Assembly (NCBI GenBank): GCA_963920765.1 | Contig: OY987252.1 | Location: forward strand, 3,209,966 to 3,273,965 | Direction of reading: 5' to 3' | Length of the DNA stretch: 64,000 nucleotides | DNA from: Ulota crispa | Lineage: Eukaryota > Streptophyta > Bryopsida > Orthotrichales > Orthotrichaceae | Shown here: one piece after another, positions 22,001 through 34,220 of the stretch | Position numbering within the stretch: position 1 is the first letter of the stretch | Layout: every line of letters begins with the position of its first letter | Position numbers and translations under genes: made by a program | The notes under the pieces: generated by a model | Told to the model about the DNA's origin: nothing | What the model saw: only the letters and a program-made list of their open reading frames with translations | The model's database searches: none

Positions 22001-22471
22001 TAAAATTTCTGTTGATTTAGATAATGGTGTCCAAATCAACAGAACATATTTAGTTTTTTATAGGATTCTGTTAAATTAGTCAATTAGCGTGGGCAAGTGC
22101 CCAAATTAACAAAAATCTGTTGGTTTTTTGTTGTTTTGGACGAAGTTCTCTACTAGTGTATACATACCAAAATCAAGAAGGTAAAGCACTTGCTGACCAA
22201 CTTAGATATCATAGTCAGCAGCATTAGTGATAGCGCACCTCAAAGAAAAGTGAGAATATGTACGTCTTCCACTCATTCAAAAAATCTATTGTAGGAGCTC
22301 TTTGGTGCAGCTTGTAGTACGTTCTATGCCTTTAATTGAAGTGACAATCGTGAATAGACAAGCCACCATATCCTTAGCAGTCAAGTTAAGTCCTACCACC
22401 AAATTTTTACCTATCATAACTAGCTAGGCATCTGAGTCCATCATCACCTTAAATAGAGTAACTCGATGACC

Positions 22472-23089
22472 TTACTCTTCACCACATGAAACCACAAACA
22501 TCCCATTATTGTTTATTAAATAAACAACATCTGGGTGTACAATCTGTTGCTCTCTAGCACAACTTGTTGAAATATTTGCAAGATAAGTTGCTCCTTCTGG
22601 TAAAGGAACATCCATAGAAGAAAGATGCGATGTGTGGATATCCACATGCTCACCAAATGCTGCAATGGCTTTGGTTGCAAGCTTGGCTCGTAGCTTTGTT
22701 TGAGCTTCTGAATCCTGAACAGAAAAGGTGTTGACAACCACCTGAGAAATCTAAAGAGATGATATATTTGCCTTTCTTTTTAAAACACGTCCCACCATAT
22801 GAAAGACCTTAGAGGCCTAGAAACCAAGTGCCATCAACTTTGAGCTATAAAATATCAGCATTTGTATAATCTTGTAAGCTATGGTTTGCAAAATATTGAA
22901 TGAGGTAGAACTTCCATGATGTGGAAATGAAACAACACAACGTTTGTCCGTGGCAACAGAATCAGCCAAATTAAAAAATAATGGTAGACGTGTCTGGCTA
23001 ATGGAGTCAACTGAACCACTATGACGTGCTCGTGAGACAGCCGTAACATTTGGCACTGATGAACCAACTGATCCTCTAGAAGTTTGAGA
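22472..23089 (-). pseudogene. Gypsy polyprotein, protease-position region
   Basis: Same minus frame as the downstream methyltransferase. The visible stretch 22741-22472 reads with landmarks VQDSEAQTKLRAKLATKAIAA, SMDVPLPEGATYLANI and EQQIVHPDVVYLI. No DSG or DTG protease triad is visible, so assignment to protease rests on position between gag and the methyltransferase only. The frame continues to 22162, where the CACTA-like insertion begins. Confidence 0.5.
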
Positions 23090-24027
23090 TCAGGTAGCAG
23101 CTGCAGCTTCCAATTCATCAAATGCGTCGAGTATGTAATGCTTAGAGCTAGAATAACCAGTTATAATCTTGGAAGATGTCCCAGAATTAGAAGCTTGAGC
23201 CAATGATGCAGAGATTTGGAGTTTTTGCTCCAACTCTACTACCTTAGCCTCAAGGGTCTTCTCCCTTTGTAACTTAGCAGCCACAAAAATAGCTGGCTTC
23301 ATCTTTGGATGAAGTTGAAAGTAGTGATCATCTTCATGGTAAGTGCCACTACAAGAGTTATACTTCAAACCTTTTTTTTTGGGCTTAGCTTCACCATCAC
23401 TTCTTCTTTTTTAATAGCCTTGGATGGCTAAAAAAGAGTCTTGGATTTCTCTAGGTAATCCTTCTAAATATGTCCATCTTCCCCACATTTCCAACAACGC
23501 ACAGTCCTATTTGGTTTAGTATCCGTTAAACTGCTAGTGATAGCAAAGGTCTTCCTAGATTTGAAAAAATCTGTTATGGAGGTGACCATATATGTAGCAT
23601 CATAATGACAAAGTGCCCGATCACATCTTTCAACAACAGCAAAATCTTGGACCAAAGTAGCCATACCTTTATAATCAAAGATAATCCAAGGGGATGCTAA
23701 ATTCGGCAACCATTTGTTGATCTTTAACAAAAAGATTTTCACAAGTTAACTCTTGGTGAAAACTCCACCAGATTTGTTAGCAAATTGTACCAAACAAGTG
23801 TACATGGTATGTAGTGTATCCTCCTTCTCCCTACAAAAATCCTACATACACTGCATTTAACCACAACGGAATCCACCATGCTTCAATTTCAAATGCGCAA
23901 TAAATTACGCTATCAGATCAAACTAAGGTGGGGAATCAACTATTGCTAATGCCGCATGAGCAACATGTGCCATGCGCGACATGATGGGTGGTATGGCATT
24001 ATCTGTCCTTGGTCCCAAAGCTATTGC
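23090..24027 (-). pseudogene. Gypsy gag with zinc knuckle
   Basis: Gag packages the RNA. On the minus strand, landmarks are MSRMAHVAHAALAIVDSPP (about 23990), REKEDTLHTMYTCLVQFANKSGGVF (23840-23760), LPNLASP.IIFDYKGMATL and the knuckle CWKCGEDGH at about 23490. The final Cys of the CCHC knuckle is a Tyr, and the residue after GHI is a TAG stop. A second Cys/His cluster (NSCSGTYHEDD) follows, then a KLQREKTLEAKVVELEQKLQ coiled coil. The N-terminal part is cut off abruptly at 24027 where CACTAGAAAAAAA starts. Confidence 0.75.
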
Positions 24028-27000
24028 CACTAGAAAAAAACGTGCAAAATAAGACTCTATAAACAACTCATTTTTTAATTGTTTAGAAAAGAAATGATTC
24101 CTTTACGACTATACAACTGTATAGTCATGTCCTTGTTTTGAAAAACTTGTCATTTAGAACATTTCAATAATACAATAATTCTCATCTATTCAATACAACT
24201 GACACAGTATTAACTTCTCTTTGTCAGATTTTTTTTTCAATGGGTCATCAATTAAGTGACCGGATAAATACTAGATTCTCTACTTATATACGACTATTCA
24301 TAGGTACGATTACAACTGCAATACAACTTGTGGTAGGGCCCACTTTCTTCCATTTGTTCTGTTCCTATTTGTTGAGAGCAACTTTATGGACATTTATTAA
24401 CAATTATTTTGTCCCTAAATTACATAATGTTTAGATGATTGTGCTAATGATAATTATAGTTGTTAGTCAAATTTTAGTTGTGTAAGTCATTTATGGAAGT
24501 ACTTTGTATTGTATTAGTGTAATTCTGTAGTTGTTATTGAGTTGTAGTTGAGTTGTGGTTGAGTTGTGGTTGAGTTGTAGTTGAATTGTGATTTAGTCAT
24601 AATTGAGTTGTAATTGAATCATAGTTGAGTCATAGTTGAATTGTGGTTGAATTGTAGTTAAATCATGGTTGAATCATAGTTGAATTGTAGTTAAATCATG
24701 GTTGAATCGTAGTTGAGTCGTAGTTGAGTCGTAGCTTAGTGGTTATCTAATCATCATGCAGTTGTATAGTAGTTCTTGTTCAATCATGGCATAGGGATAA
24801 TCTAGTGTGTACAAAGCCATGGTAGAGTCACAGTGCTATTATAGTTTAGTTGTTAGTTAGATACTGCAAAGTCATATAGTAATGATCAATAGGTTATGCT
24901 ATAGTACCACCACAGTAGCCACTGAATTGTATTAGAGTCACATTTTATTAGCCACTGAGTAACAACAAAGTCATAATTCATTGGACAAGTAGTTGCTTGT
25001 AGAAGTGATTTTGTAATCACAAATTCATGGCATAGTAGTAACACAGTGAACACTGAGTAATATGAGAATTGTGCAATTGTACTAGTTACTGAGTTATAAA
25101 ATAATAAGACCCTATTTGCTACAAACATATCTTAGTTGCCATTGAGTCTTACTAGAGTTGTACCTTTCTAGCATCTGAGTTTAATCACACTTCACATGAA
25201 ATCCAGGAGTTGCCACCTAATTGTCACCTAGTTGTCACTTACTCCATAATTAATACACATAGTTACTTCAAAGTACATATCAATTGTATACAGCAGATCA
25301 AAAAGCTTCATGTATATTAGAAACTCATAGTGCATCTGCTATTTAATTAGCAATCACTGATTATAACACATTGTCTTTTGTATCCACTCAACATCATGTA
25401 CACACGCTTGCAATTCCATATAGATAATAAAAACAAAACATCAAACTTAGTTACAATGTGGTATTGCTCGGAGCCAAAAAACCTTGATAAATGTGTGGAA
25501 CAAGCAAACTTGCAATGAACACAGAGCCAACAAATCTAAAAAAGAGTACGGAACCAACAAACTTTGACAAGTGCTTGGTGCAAGCAAACCGAAGAAGAGC
25601 GCAAAGCACTTAAACTAGAAAAAATCTTGGAGCAAACAAACTTAAGAAGATCGCATTGTAATTGAATTCCAACGGAGCAAACAAACATGAGAAGAATACA
25701 AAGCCAACAAACTTTGACAAGTGCAAAGTGTCAACAAACCCTCAGAAGAGCACAGATCCAGCAAACCAAGTCTGCGGAGCTAAATCCTAAACTCAAAGGT
25801 GGCGGCTGCATCTTCACCCTACATACTACCAACCATAATCTCAAAATGAATGGCTTAAACTAACTCTAAAACTACAACTTGATTTTAAGGGTGATTGCTA
25901 ATAAAATTTAAATAATTTTTTGTGGCAAATTTAACATCAACAATGTATCTAAAATACATATTTATCTCAAAATAGACTATTCACATGCTGAAATCCAAAT
26001 TGTAAAGTATTTGTAACAATTTTTTTGCAAATTTTAAAATTCTAACTTCTAATATTTGAATGTGTTAATTTAAAAAAAATAAATAAATCACCTCTTTTTT
26101 ATTTCTGTTTATCTTTAAAAAAATTATGAAAAAAATTATTATTATTATGAAACATACGATTTTAAGCTTTCAAAGAGCTTTAATTGTAGCTTTTTAATTG
26201 TTGTTAATAATAGTAATAGTAATAATTGAACTTATGACTCAAATACAACTAAGCTATAACTAGCACATGCTTGGAGAATATTATAATGATCTCACTACGA
26301 TTCATGTAAACCTAAAATACGACTAAAGTTTTGCTAAGCCTACATTTTAGGAAGCTAGCCAAAATACACCCCTTTAAATAATCGGTTGGAATTGGAGTGG
26401 AAAGAGCATGACATTTCTTGTTTTGTAAACATTCTCTGGTAGGTGCTATTGAATTGTCTGCCAAAAAGGACATATTAGCATGTGCAAGGTATTAGTAAGC
26501 ATTTGGTTATTGGCACTCTAAATAATGCACTCATTACTAACATTGATGAGATGAGCTAGTCTAGACATTTTAAACAACTCAAGAGAATGGGTTCAGAAGA
26601 AGAACAAGCAATAAACAACTGGACTAGAACAACTACATAACAAGTACACAACAATAGTAGGAGTAATTGAGTCAGTTTGTAGTCGCTTAGTAGTTGGTGT
26701 ATAGTCTCATAGTTGTTGTTTAGTCAATGTAAAGTCAGAGCTTAGTCTTGTAGTTGTTGTGTAGTTGATATCAAGTCAATTTACAATTGAGTAGTTGTTT
26801 AGCAGTGGCAATGATATAGTTGTTTTCATGACCAAATTTGAAGATAAAAGCTTCAAAAATGTATCACAAGTAGCAAAATAGTTCAATTGAGAAGAAGAAA
26901 CGCATTGCATCTACAATACAACCGCATCAGTATAGTTCCTAATTAGATGTAGCAGTCTAGCACTAATCAACGACTATGGAACAACTAGGAAACCAATCGT

Positions 27001-27419
27001 TAATGTGCACATCTTCCAATCAAAATAAGAATGGTATTAGAAGCTGCAACGCAGACAGCCTAAATATGAATCTTGTTAATTATTTAATTTTATTCTATCA
27101 AGAGTTGTTTTATAGTTGTCCTATAGTAATATTCTACTAGTAAAGAACAAGGAGTCATTTATTCATACGACTCACATACAACTCTAAGTCAAAGATGTAA
27201 GATTGCTCTGATGGTAGCAAAGATTTCATCTGATCATGGACCCAAAATTGTTCATTCCAAAATGTGCACAACAAACCTCATCTCCCAAGTCAAATAAAGA
27301 ACTGCACTACAACTACTACAACTTCAGCAATGACCAGAGTTGCTTTGTTGTCATTGTGCAGTCGTTTAGGACAATAAGTTGTTTGCTATTAGTCAGATTT
27401 ACCAACGTTTCTTTCTAAT
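24028..27419. other. CACTA-like terminus followed by GTTGTA/TACAAC-rich DNA
   Basis: CACTAGAAAAAAACG at 24028 breaks the gag frame, as an insertion terminus would. The following 3.4 kb is dominated by AGTTGTAGTT words and their complements in both orientations, including the tandem array at 24528-24745 and looser groups near 25200 and 26660-26820. This resembles a CACTA subterminal region. I did not find the far end with a matching target duplication. No gene is visible in the interval. Confidence 0.45.
24528..24745. repeat. GTTGAGTTGTA minisatellite
   Basis: About twenty degenerate units of 10-12 bases (gttgagttgtg, gttgaattgta, gttgaatcata) in tandem. The same word family recurs at 54120-54600. 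Confidence 0.8.
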
Positions 27420-27800
27420 GCGCTTTGCCCTTAGGATCTTCAGAGGCTGATCCCTCATCTTTGTTAGGTTTCCCTTTTACTTTCACAGCTGAGGAAGCTA
27501 AGGCAGCTATTGTGCCATCCTTGAGAGCTGAAATAAGCTCTATCCGCATCTCCCATTAAAACTGCACTTCAAGAAGCTAAAGCTGATGAGCATGGGTCCA
27601 CTGCTCATAAGTTAAGAGGGCTTCAAACTCCACATATTAGGACAAAAGCTTAAAGGCAAACCTGTCATTGAAACTAGATGATCTTTGACGCTTTTCCTTG
27701 ACTCATGTGGAAAAGCAAAGCCTCTAATCAGGAAGGGAAATTCTTTCTGCACATCTTGAGAATCAATCACATACCAAACCGCAATGATCGTCATCTATAT
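27420..27800 (-). pseudogene. Unassigned coding relic
   Basis: The minus strand holds two protein-like stretches: 27794-27612 with IIAVWYVIDSQDVQKEF and FPHESRKSVKDHLVS, ending PNMWSLKPS; and about 27548-27425 in another frame with ELISALKDGTIAALASSAV and KGKPNKDEGSASEDPKGKAH. They are separated by shifts. Amino-acid composition looks coding, but I do not recognise the family; a transposon-borne gene is the likely source given the surroundings. Confidence 0.35.
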
Positions 27801-28869
27801 CATTGAATGTGCCCACACTCAAGACCCAAAGCCTACTAGTAGTATCCAATGCCAAATCATGCTAAAAACCTCATTGATATCTACCATTGGTCCAAAGACT
27901 TCTCTATGGTTACCCTCTAAGTAGTCTGGTGAGGGAAATCAATAATATTGGCTCCTAATCTACACCATAAACGGACTACTTGAGTATCTGCAACTATCTA
28001 AGGCTTAGAGCAACCTACAACTATCTAAAATTTAGAGTAACTTGCAATTATTTAAAAGTTGAGGGCAACTTGACCTGCAATTACCAATAAACTGTGTGGT
28101 TTACTGGTAATAACATCCGGTGAGTACAAGTCCAACACATACAAAAAGGATCTCATCGGTAATCAAGCCAGTCTCACCTTTACAATACACCCACCCCCAA
28201 TAAAAATACAAAATGAGACAACACTAGATATCCTCCAGCAACAATGTTTGCAAATGAGGAAGGTACCAAAAATAAAATCCAAAATACAAATCTTGGACCC
28301 TCTTTTCCAAACAACAGATAAGCAAAAATGAAATCTGCACAACCGATCAAAAACATCTAAAGAACGGGCCACAATTGTTCCATAGAGAGGATCAATATAA
28401 TGACACTTAACTGCTTTCCTAAGAGATCATTGCCACTCCTTTACAAGTTGCATATTAAACAATTGAATAATCTATTTGCGCTTTTTCTTTTCGGCCCAAA
28501 ACTATCACTCAACGACAAATAAAACAAAAAGAAAATCAACACAATCGGCACACCATTGCGGTTAGTGGCAAATAGCAAAATAGAATACAATAATCTGCAA
28601 TTCTAATGCCCTCAAATGTAATGTCCAACAGTCCCACGAGAATTTAATAGTTCTCTGTAAAACTTGTTATACAATACAAGTGATGAAATTCCAAAGGATT
28701 GCTTTCAAAATGTTTAGGCTTTGCATATAATCCTTTTTCAAATACTATCGGCTAAGCAACTTGTATATGAAATCAATGGGGATAGGAAGTGGGTGAAAAA
28801 CCTCACAATGATTAAATAAATCCTTATAAAAATATGCTAATTGAAAAATTTGAATAGGGGGATGAAATC
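27801..28869. other. No gene recognised
   Basis: AT-rich sequence without motif-bearing frames. A short palindrome accaataaac..gtttactggt lies near 28085-28111. Confidence 0.4.
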
Positions 28870-29480
28870 TTGGGCACGTTTGGTGGCTCCTATATCCCAG
28901 TCTGGTGTTGCCAAAAACTTGCAAAAAGCTGCTCCAAAGTGCTAGACCTAGTCCGGCCCTTGTTGGCCAATCTTCTCTCACGAAACCTTATTTTTGGTGT
29001 TGTGAGCTGCTCCAGTGCTGCCCAGTCTTCCAGCCACTTTGCTTCTTGCGGCCCATTGTGGCCCTACTTCACATGGGCTTGCTTTGTCCCGTCCCAGCCA
29101 CCGCTCTAGCTCCTCTCGTCTCAAAAACCCTAATGCTTTGATCCGGCCGTTGCTCCGTTTTGCATCGCCGCAGCTTGCTTCGTGTCGTGAGCTGCGTCCC
29201 TCGACCAACTGCCAAACCCTAATTGTCCGTCGCATGCTGCCGAGTCTAGCTCCCAAATCTTAGTCGCTCCAACTAGATACGAAAACTCTAACTTGTCTCG
29301 TGCTGCTAACTTCACATCTGCTCAGGTGCCGCTCAAGCTAAAGACCCGCTTCGTTCAGCACCATCACTTTGGTGCTCAAAATCCTATTTGGCTTGCAGCT
29401 CCTGCCAAAGTGTCTCTAGAGCTCCCGCACATATTCAACTCACGACTCCCACACAGCTTAGTTTACAACTCTCAATAAAA
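28870..29480. other. GC- and CpG-rich island, unassigned
   Basis: About 600 bases with many CG dinucleotides and the phrase AAACCCTAAT twice (near 29127 and 29213), sharply unlike the AT-rich flanks. Several frames are open on both strands, as expected from the composition, and none shows a known motif. It could be the leader or promoter part of the neighbouring LTR element or a captured host exon. Confidence 0.4.
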
Positions 29481-29616
29481 TAAGCCTTTGCACTCACAAT
29501 TAAGCTCACTCAAATATGAACCAAAAAACAAAACTAAAAAATCCAATATCTTTGTAAACCATGAAGAATCAAGAATTAGAAAAAAAAGTAGACTTCTTTG
29601 CCAAGTGATAAGATAT

Positions 29617-29955
29617 GAAATTTAGGCACTAAGCATCAGTTAAGCTATCTCTCACTCCGCTCACGGAAGATTCCAAGAGTGCAAGGAGAAACCAAAAAAT
29701 ATATATATAATTCATGAAGACCACAACAAGTTTGCTCTCTCTCAAACAAACTCACAAAACTTGACTTTGCAAAGAATTTCAAGTCAGAGAAGCAATGTAC
29801 CTTAACTACCAAATCCTAATTGGCCTAAAAATGAGGTGCCGACTGGAATGAGGTGTCAAATGCCCTAAACTTCTCTAAACCAACTAAAAATAAAGACCAT
29901 CTATCCAATGATCTACATCCAATGTGGCATAGCCACAATGTCACATCATGTGACA
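29617..29955 (-). repeat. Candidate 5' LTR segment of the Ty3/gypsy element
   Basis: Same-orientation partner of 13585-13925, ending GTGACA at 29955. Its left limit towards the GC-rich island is unclear; weak similarity to the 13475 end starts near 29500. No TG start, primer-binding site or target duplication could be fixed. Confidence 0.5.
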
Positions 29956-30799
29956 AAGAAGAATAAAAAACAAGTTACTCTTGGTTTTTAAGTTTTATCT
30001 TTATAGAAGTGTAATTATTGTTAGAACTCTAGTTTTCAAATCGATTATGTGAAATTTTATTTTGAATTTTCTTTATTGTCTTTAACTAAAAAATAAGATG
30101 TTAAAATTATTGTAATTGTGTAGAGTTATTTAATTTTGTGTAGATCTAATTGTGAAGACTGTTCCTTTTGTTGTAGCCTAAAAATGACATAATTTATTTT
30201 GTGGAGGAATCCAACTTTGTAGGACATTCATTTGAAGTGAACGTAATTATTTAAGTGCTTAGCAGCTATAAAGTTGGCAATGATAGGAACTCCATTGCTA
30301 GAGCTATATTCCATTTAAAGCTTGTAGAATGTTCATTCTAACCAAATGGTATGTTTTTGGAAAGTAGAATCTTGATTTCTGGTGTCATATGGTTGGTACA
30401 TGTTGGGATCAACTATGATTGGTGCTGTGATCTTATCTCTAAAGTTAAAGAATATAATTTAGAAGCTAAGCTAATATAGATTGGGTAATTCTTTTGAAGA
30501 TGGTTAACAAACTTAGCTTATACACATTTGCTAATTGATTGTAGACTTTGTTTAGAATGGAGACACAACAAACTAGTACTGCAGCAAGATTTTGAGAAAG
30601 AAAAATACTAAAAGCTACATTGTAGAGGTGGAAAAAATATCCATTCCACATTTTCCATGCAATTTATTGCGGTTGTTACTATTATTTGCATATTAGGCAT
30701 CATGGGAGGCCAGACAAGAATGACAAAGTGGTGTGTATAGATGTTGTGGTGCTTGACACTTCAAGGGTTGCTTCCTATAGCTGCTTCTTATAAGTCTAT
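29956..30799. other. No gene recognised
   Basis: AT-rich DNA between the LTR-like repeat and the next CACTA relic. No motif-bearing frame. Confidence 0.4.
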
Positions 30800-31300
30800 A
30801 TATGCATTTGGTTACCATTTTTGTGAGCGTAGCTTTGAAGGACCAATGAAAACAACTAATGGTGGAGTTGCAACAATCTTTAAAACAAGACTACTTAAAT
30901 GGAATTTAAGGTGCCAATCAAATTCAAACAAATAGAATAAATTAGACATATCAAGGACATGTTGGAAATAAATTATCAACACTATCATCAAATAGTGCTA
31001 TCATGCAATTTTGTTAAAGCTTATTACAACAAAGACAATGCAATTATTTAAAATGAGGAGTGGAGGTTTGAGGTAGCTAATTATGATAAATGACCTAGAT
31101 TTGCTTGTTGTGGTAGTTTTGTTTTTCCAAGACAGTATCATAAAGTTTATTATTAGAATGCACAAGAAACACTTGGTTGGAAAGTGGTCTTGAGGAAAGA
31201 AGGTTGTGGAAAAAGGATATTGCTAAACAATGAAGATAAATTAGATAATGGTTTATTTGAAATGGTTGAAGATGAGGATTTTTTGAGACTCTAACATAAA
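30800..31300 (+). pseudogene. CACTA transposon protein relic, DUF4216-type (copy 2)
   Basis: Plus-strand fragments line up with the copies at 8779 and 47603: HIKDMLEINYQHYHQIVLSC, FVKAYYNKDNAI, EEWRFEVANYDK, FPRQYHKVYY and GWKVVLRKEGCGKR. The frame has stops at about 31050, 31090 and 31155. Upstream VATIFKTRLLKWNL fits the segment that precedes the domain. Confidence 0.7.
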
Positions 31301-32636
31301 TTGGACATAAGAGAAGACTTACTTCTTGCACTTCAGCAGGGCAATATGTAGTATTTAAACAATTACTAGTTCCACATCAATGTAATTTAGGAAATTTATA
31401 AAGCTGATGCAAAACTTGGCGAGACATAATACAGGTAGAGGTTGTTGAAATGAGGTTGACAATAATGTAGACCAGTGTCTTGATGGTGAGAGAGCAAGAC
31501 ATGTACTGTATCTTGGATGTATGAAGCAACATAGTCCTAAAAGATTACATAGGAATTCCAATTACAATGACAAAGACAAGGTTGAGGCAACAGTGCATAC
31601 AACACATCTTGGATTCTTGATAGAGGTTACAAGCAATGTATGTGTACAAGTAGGCACATCTAAAGTACACATTGAGTGCAAGTTGATTTGTTTAAGGTGC
31701 CCAAAAATCATAAAGAGACCCATGTTGATGACAACAATATTGTTTACAACAATGAAAATGTACACAATAACTTGATTTCAAGAGATATATTGCTTTTCAA
31801 TAGTGAGGTGCTTGAAAGGTAATATATTTAGTTAATTTTATGTTCACAATAACTACAACTCTAATTATACTTAGAGACATTGTAATTACAAGTAGTACAT
31901 TATGATTTGGTTACCTTGTGTGTTGAACTAGAGATCATGGGAAGGTGGTGAATACTATGTCAATGGAAGGTGGATAGAAATTACTACTAGAGTCAAATTT
32001 GCGACCCTTACAAGCATAAGAATGTTTGGTAGATCTTAGTTTAAAAAATCCAACAGAATAGTAAAAGATAAAGTTCTCCAATAAACTACATGGCACCAAA
32101 TACTTTTGTCATATCTAAGGTTCATGATTTATAGGCTATTGCTAACAAGTGTATGATGTTGTGGCAAAATTGATGAAGATGGCACATATAGCATTTCCTA
32201 GGGCATGTATAGGCAAGAATCAATGAATGGAATCAAGAACTTTCTAAAGCCGTGAAGTAGAAACAATCTTTACTTCTCCAATGGTGCACAAATTATTAGT
32301 AATTTTGATATAGTAGTGAGGGTTGGTAGTTTTTGGGCAAGTATGGTTCAAATGAAGATCAACCAAGTAGTTATTAAAATTGAAAAAGTGCTACTTCTTT
32401 CAAATATACCATTTTCATCACATCTTTGTATAATTGGAATTTTTTTGTCAAATAGAATGTGCTTTGTTGATTTTACTTGAAGTTTGTGTATCATAAGTTA
32501 TTTGTGTTAATTTGGAATTGCAAGTTATTTACAAGTTATGTCATGCATTTGTTTAGTATAGTGAAGTGGAAAAGTAATGTAGTGTTTTTTTCACCATTGT
32601 ATACAACCTCAAGTGTTATATATAATTTTTCTATTT
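31301..32636. other. No gene recognised
   Basis: Probably the non-coding remainder of the CACTA relic ending at 31300. A plus-strand open stretch at 31521-31775 has no motif I can name. Confidence 0.35.
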
Positions 32637-33268
32637 TTGGATTAATGCAAGGTTGCATGTCTCAATTTTGGCTAAAGTCCCTATCTTCAAAGCCCTTTAA
32701 GTGGGTTAAAGGATTTTGATTCAAGTGTTAGTTTATAATTGCATCAAGTGTTTGGGCGCCAAAGTGACCTCTTCAAGTCTATAATGGACTTATAAACTCA
32801 ATCAATGGCCTAATGTTTCTAGAATTGTTCTTTTTGAAATTACACACTGCAGGCTGTGTTCTAGGGCTTAGACTTAAATCAATCAAAGTTACTCAAAAAG
32901 TCCTTACTGCTAGAAGCACCTCTAAAACTTAGAAAAATACTCAAGTTGAAAAAAAAATAGGAAAAAAGTAAAAGACAAAGGAGAAAAAGACTTTGTAAGA
33001 TCTAAGGTTTAAAAAAGCATTAAAAAGTCCTTTGCAACCATTCAATACAAATTTATAAAACAAGATTATAATTTCTTAAAATTTTATTCAAATACCCATT
33101 AGACTCCTAGTCCTTTGAATTTTTTTAAGTAAATTTGAAGTCTTTGCAATGGCATTTTTTTCTTTTTGAAAATTTCCAATGTACCTTTTAGGCATTTGAA
33201 AATTGAATTTGTGCAATTTTTATAGTTTGTCACGTTTTTGAGCCACTCAACCATGCATTTATCTTTTT
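32637..33268 (-). mobile_element. Dispersed element B, copy 1 (inverted relative to copy 2)
   Basis: Related in the same orientation along most of its length to 51880-52653 when that copy is reverse-complemented at its outer part; matching landmarks include aatgcaaggtt at the left, gaggccact/gtgacctcttcaagtc, cttataaactcaatcaatgg, taggcttagacttaaatcaatcaaagt, ccctttaagtgggtt, and gagccactcaaccatgcatt at the right. The ends carry the inverted pair AATGCA.GGTTGAGTGGCTC. Copy 1 is smaller. No protein is encoded. Confidence 0.65.
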
Positions 33269-33619
33269 GTACAAAACAAGGTTAGTGAAGATAAATCTAT
33301 ACAAGAGCAAATCAATCTAACATTTTTTGCAATAAAAAATGTCTTGATAAAATTCAGTTATTATATGTTTAGCAAAGCAATGTCAAATTGTATCATAGTG
33401 AAAATTACTGTTTTACTTTGGGGTCAAAAGTTATAATGTAATTACACAAAGTGAGTGTATTCAATGTGGATCCATTGCAATCTCTAGCTTTGGTTGTCTT
33501 GTTTAATTCAAAACTTGCTAGAACTCCATAAAAATTATGATATCAAGGGCAATGATAACAAACAATAGTATGATGCTGCTGTCATATAGGATATACCTTT
33601 CTTGTATAATTGTCAATTT

Positions 33620-34216
33620 GGGCCTATTCTCTAATAGTGATTGTTGTTACTTCAAAACAAATGACCATTTTTCCAAATCCATGACCATAATTTCACAAAT
33701 GAGCTTGCAACATAGTTGTTAAAGAAATATCACCTAATATAAATAGATTTTTTAGCTCCAATTACTAACCATAAATCATTATAATTGAAAAAGAATTAAA
33801 CGATGAAAATTTCTAACTTAGATAATAATAAATCCAAGTGAAAATAGCCCAAAAGCACATTTGATATTTAATAGATGATGAACTTACAATAAAAAGGCTT
33901 TATTGTCTAAGAGAGTGCACATGAGAGATCTTCACTTGTTCTCAACTTTTTATTTGTTTCTCTAATTTAGTAGCTTGTTATAAACCCTTTAGTAATAGTA
34001 TTCATCACACTTTTTGATGCACAAAAGGCATGCTTGTAGTTTAGCTTCTCCTAAAAATAATCAAAATGTAGCATGGAGGACATTAAAATTGAACATGGAT
34101 GCTAATTTTAAATTGCAACTTCTCCAAAAAATAAATCAAAACAAAAAACTCTTTGCTTTTTGCAAAGTTTTAAAATTTACTAAACAACTATGTGTGGTGT
34201 TTTAGGCATTTAAGGG
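33620..34216 (+). repeat. TTAA-ended repeat family C, copy 1
   Basis: About 600 bases match the reverse complement of about 46294-46870. Shared points are TTCAAA..AATGACCATTTTTCCAAATCCATGA-like wording near 33650, tttttagct..caattactaacc, agcccaaaagcac and the right end ggtgttttaggcatttaaggg followed by TTAA at 34217-34220. The left end was not located. Confidence 0.55.
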
Positions 34217-34220
34217 TTAA

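Larger units (their letters stand above)
19027..22158. mobile_element. CACTA-like non-autonomous DNA transposon inserted in the gypsy element
   Basis: The element begins CACTAGTAGAAAA at 19027 and ends TTCTCTACTAGTG at 22158, giving inverted termini CACTAGTAGAnAA. It is flanked by a 3-bp target duplication TAT (19024-19026 and 22159-22161). Subterminal regions carry words TTCTGTTGATTT and AATCAACAGAA in both orientations. No transposase is encoded in its 3132 bases; the interior holds a fold-back repeat and a minisatellite. Mobility would have required a CACTA transposase from elsewhere. Length plus duplication is 3135, a multiple of three, and the host frame matches on both sides. Confidence 0.88.
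13475..29955 (-). mobile_element. Decayed Ty3/gypsy retrotransposon with DNA methyltransferase and PHD finger
   Basis: Read on the minus strand the order is gag with CCHC-like knuckle (24027-23090), protease-position region (23089-22472), cytosine-5 methyltransferase (18640-17666), RT (17300-16620), RNase H (16427-16200), integrase (15776-14740) and PHD finger (14575-14390). RT before integrase defines Ty3/gypsy. RT, RNase H, integrase and PHD are all in one minus frame, so they once formed one polyprotein; gag/protease/methyltransferase share another frame, preserved across a 3135-bp insertion because that length is a multiple of three. Direct repeats at about 13585-13925 and 29617-29955 lie on both sides and are candidate LTRs, both ending GTGACA. 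The 24.0-29.5 kb interval is foreign or unassigned, and no primer site or target duplication was found, so the outer limits are tentative. Confidence 0.7.

Noticed and set aside
28978..29263. Overlapping open frames in the GC-rich block as genes
   Set aside because: Frames are open on both strands because of base composition; no motif or splice support.
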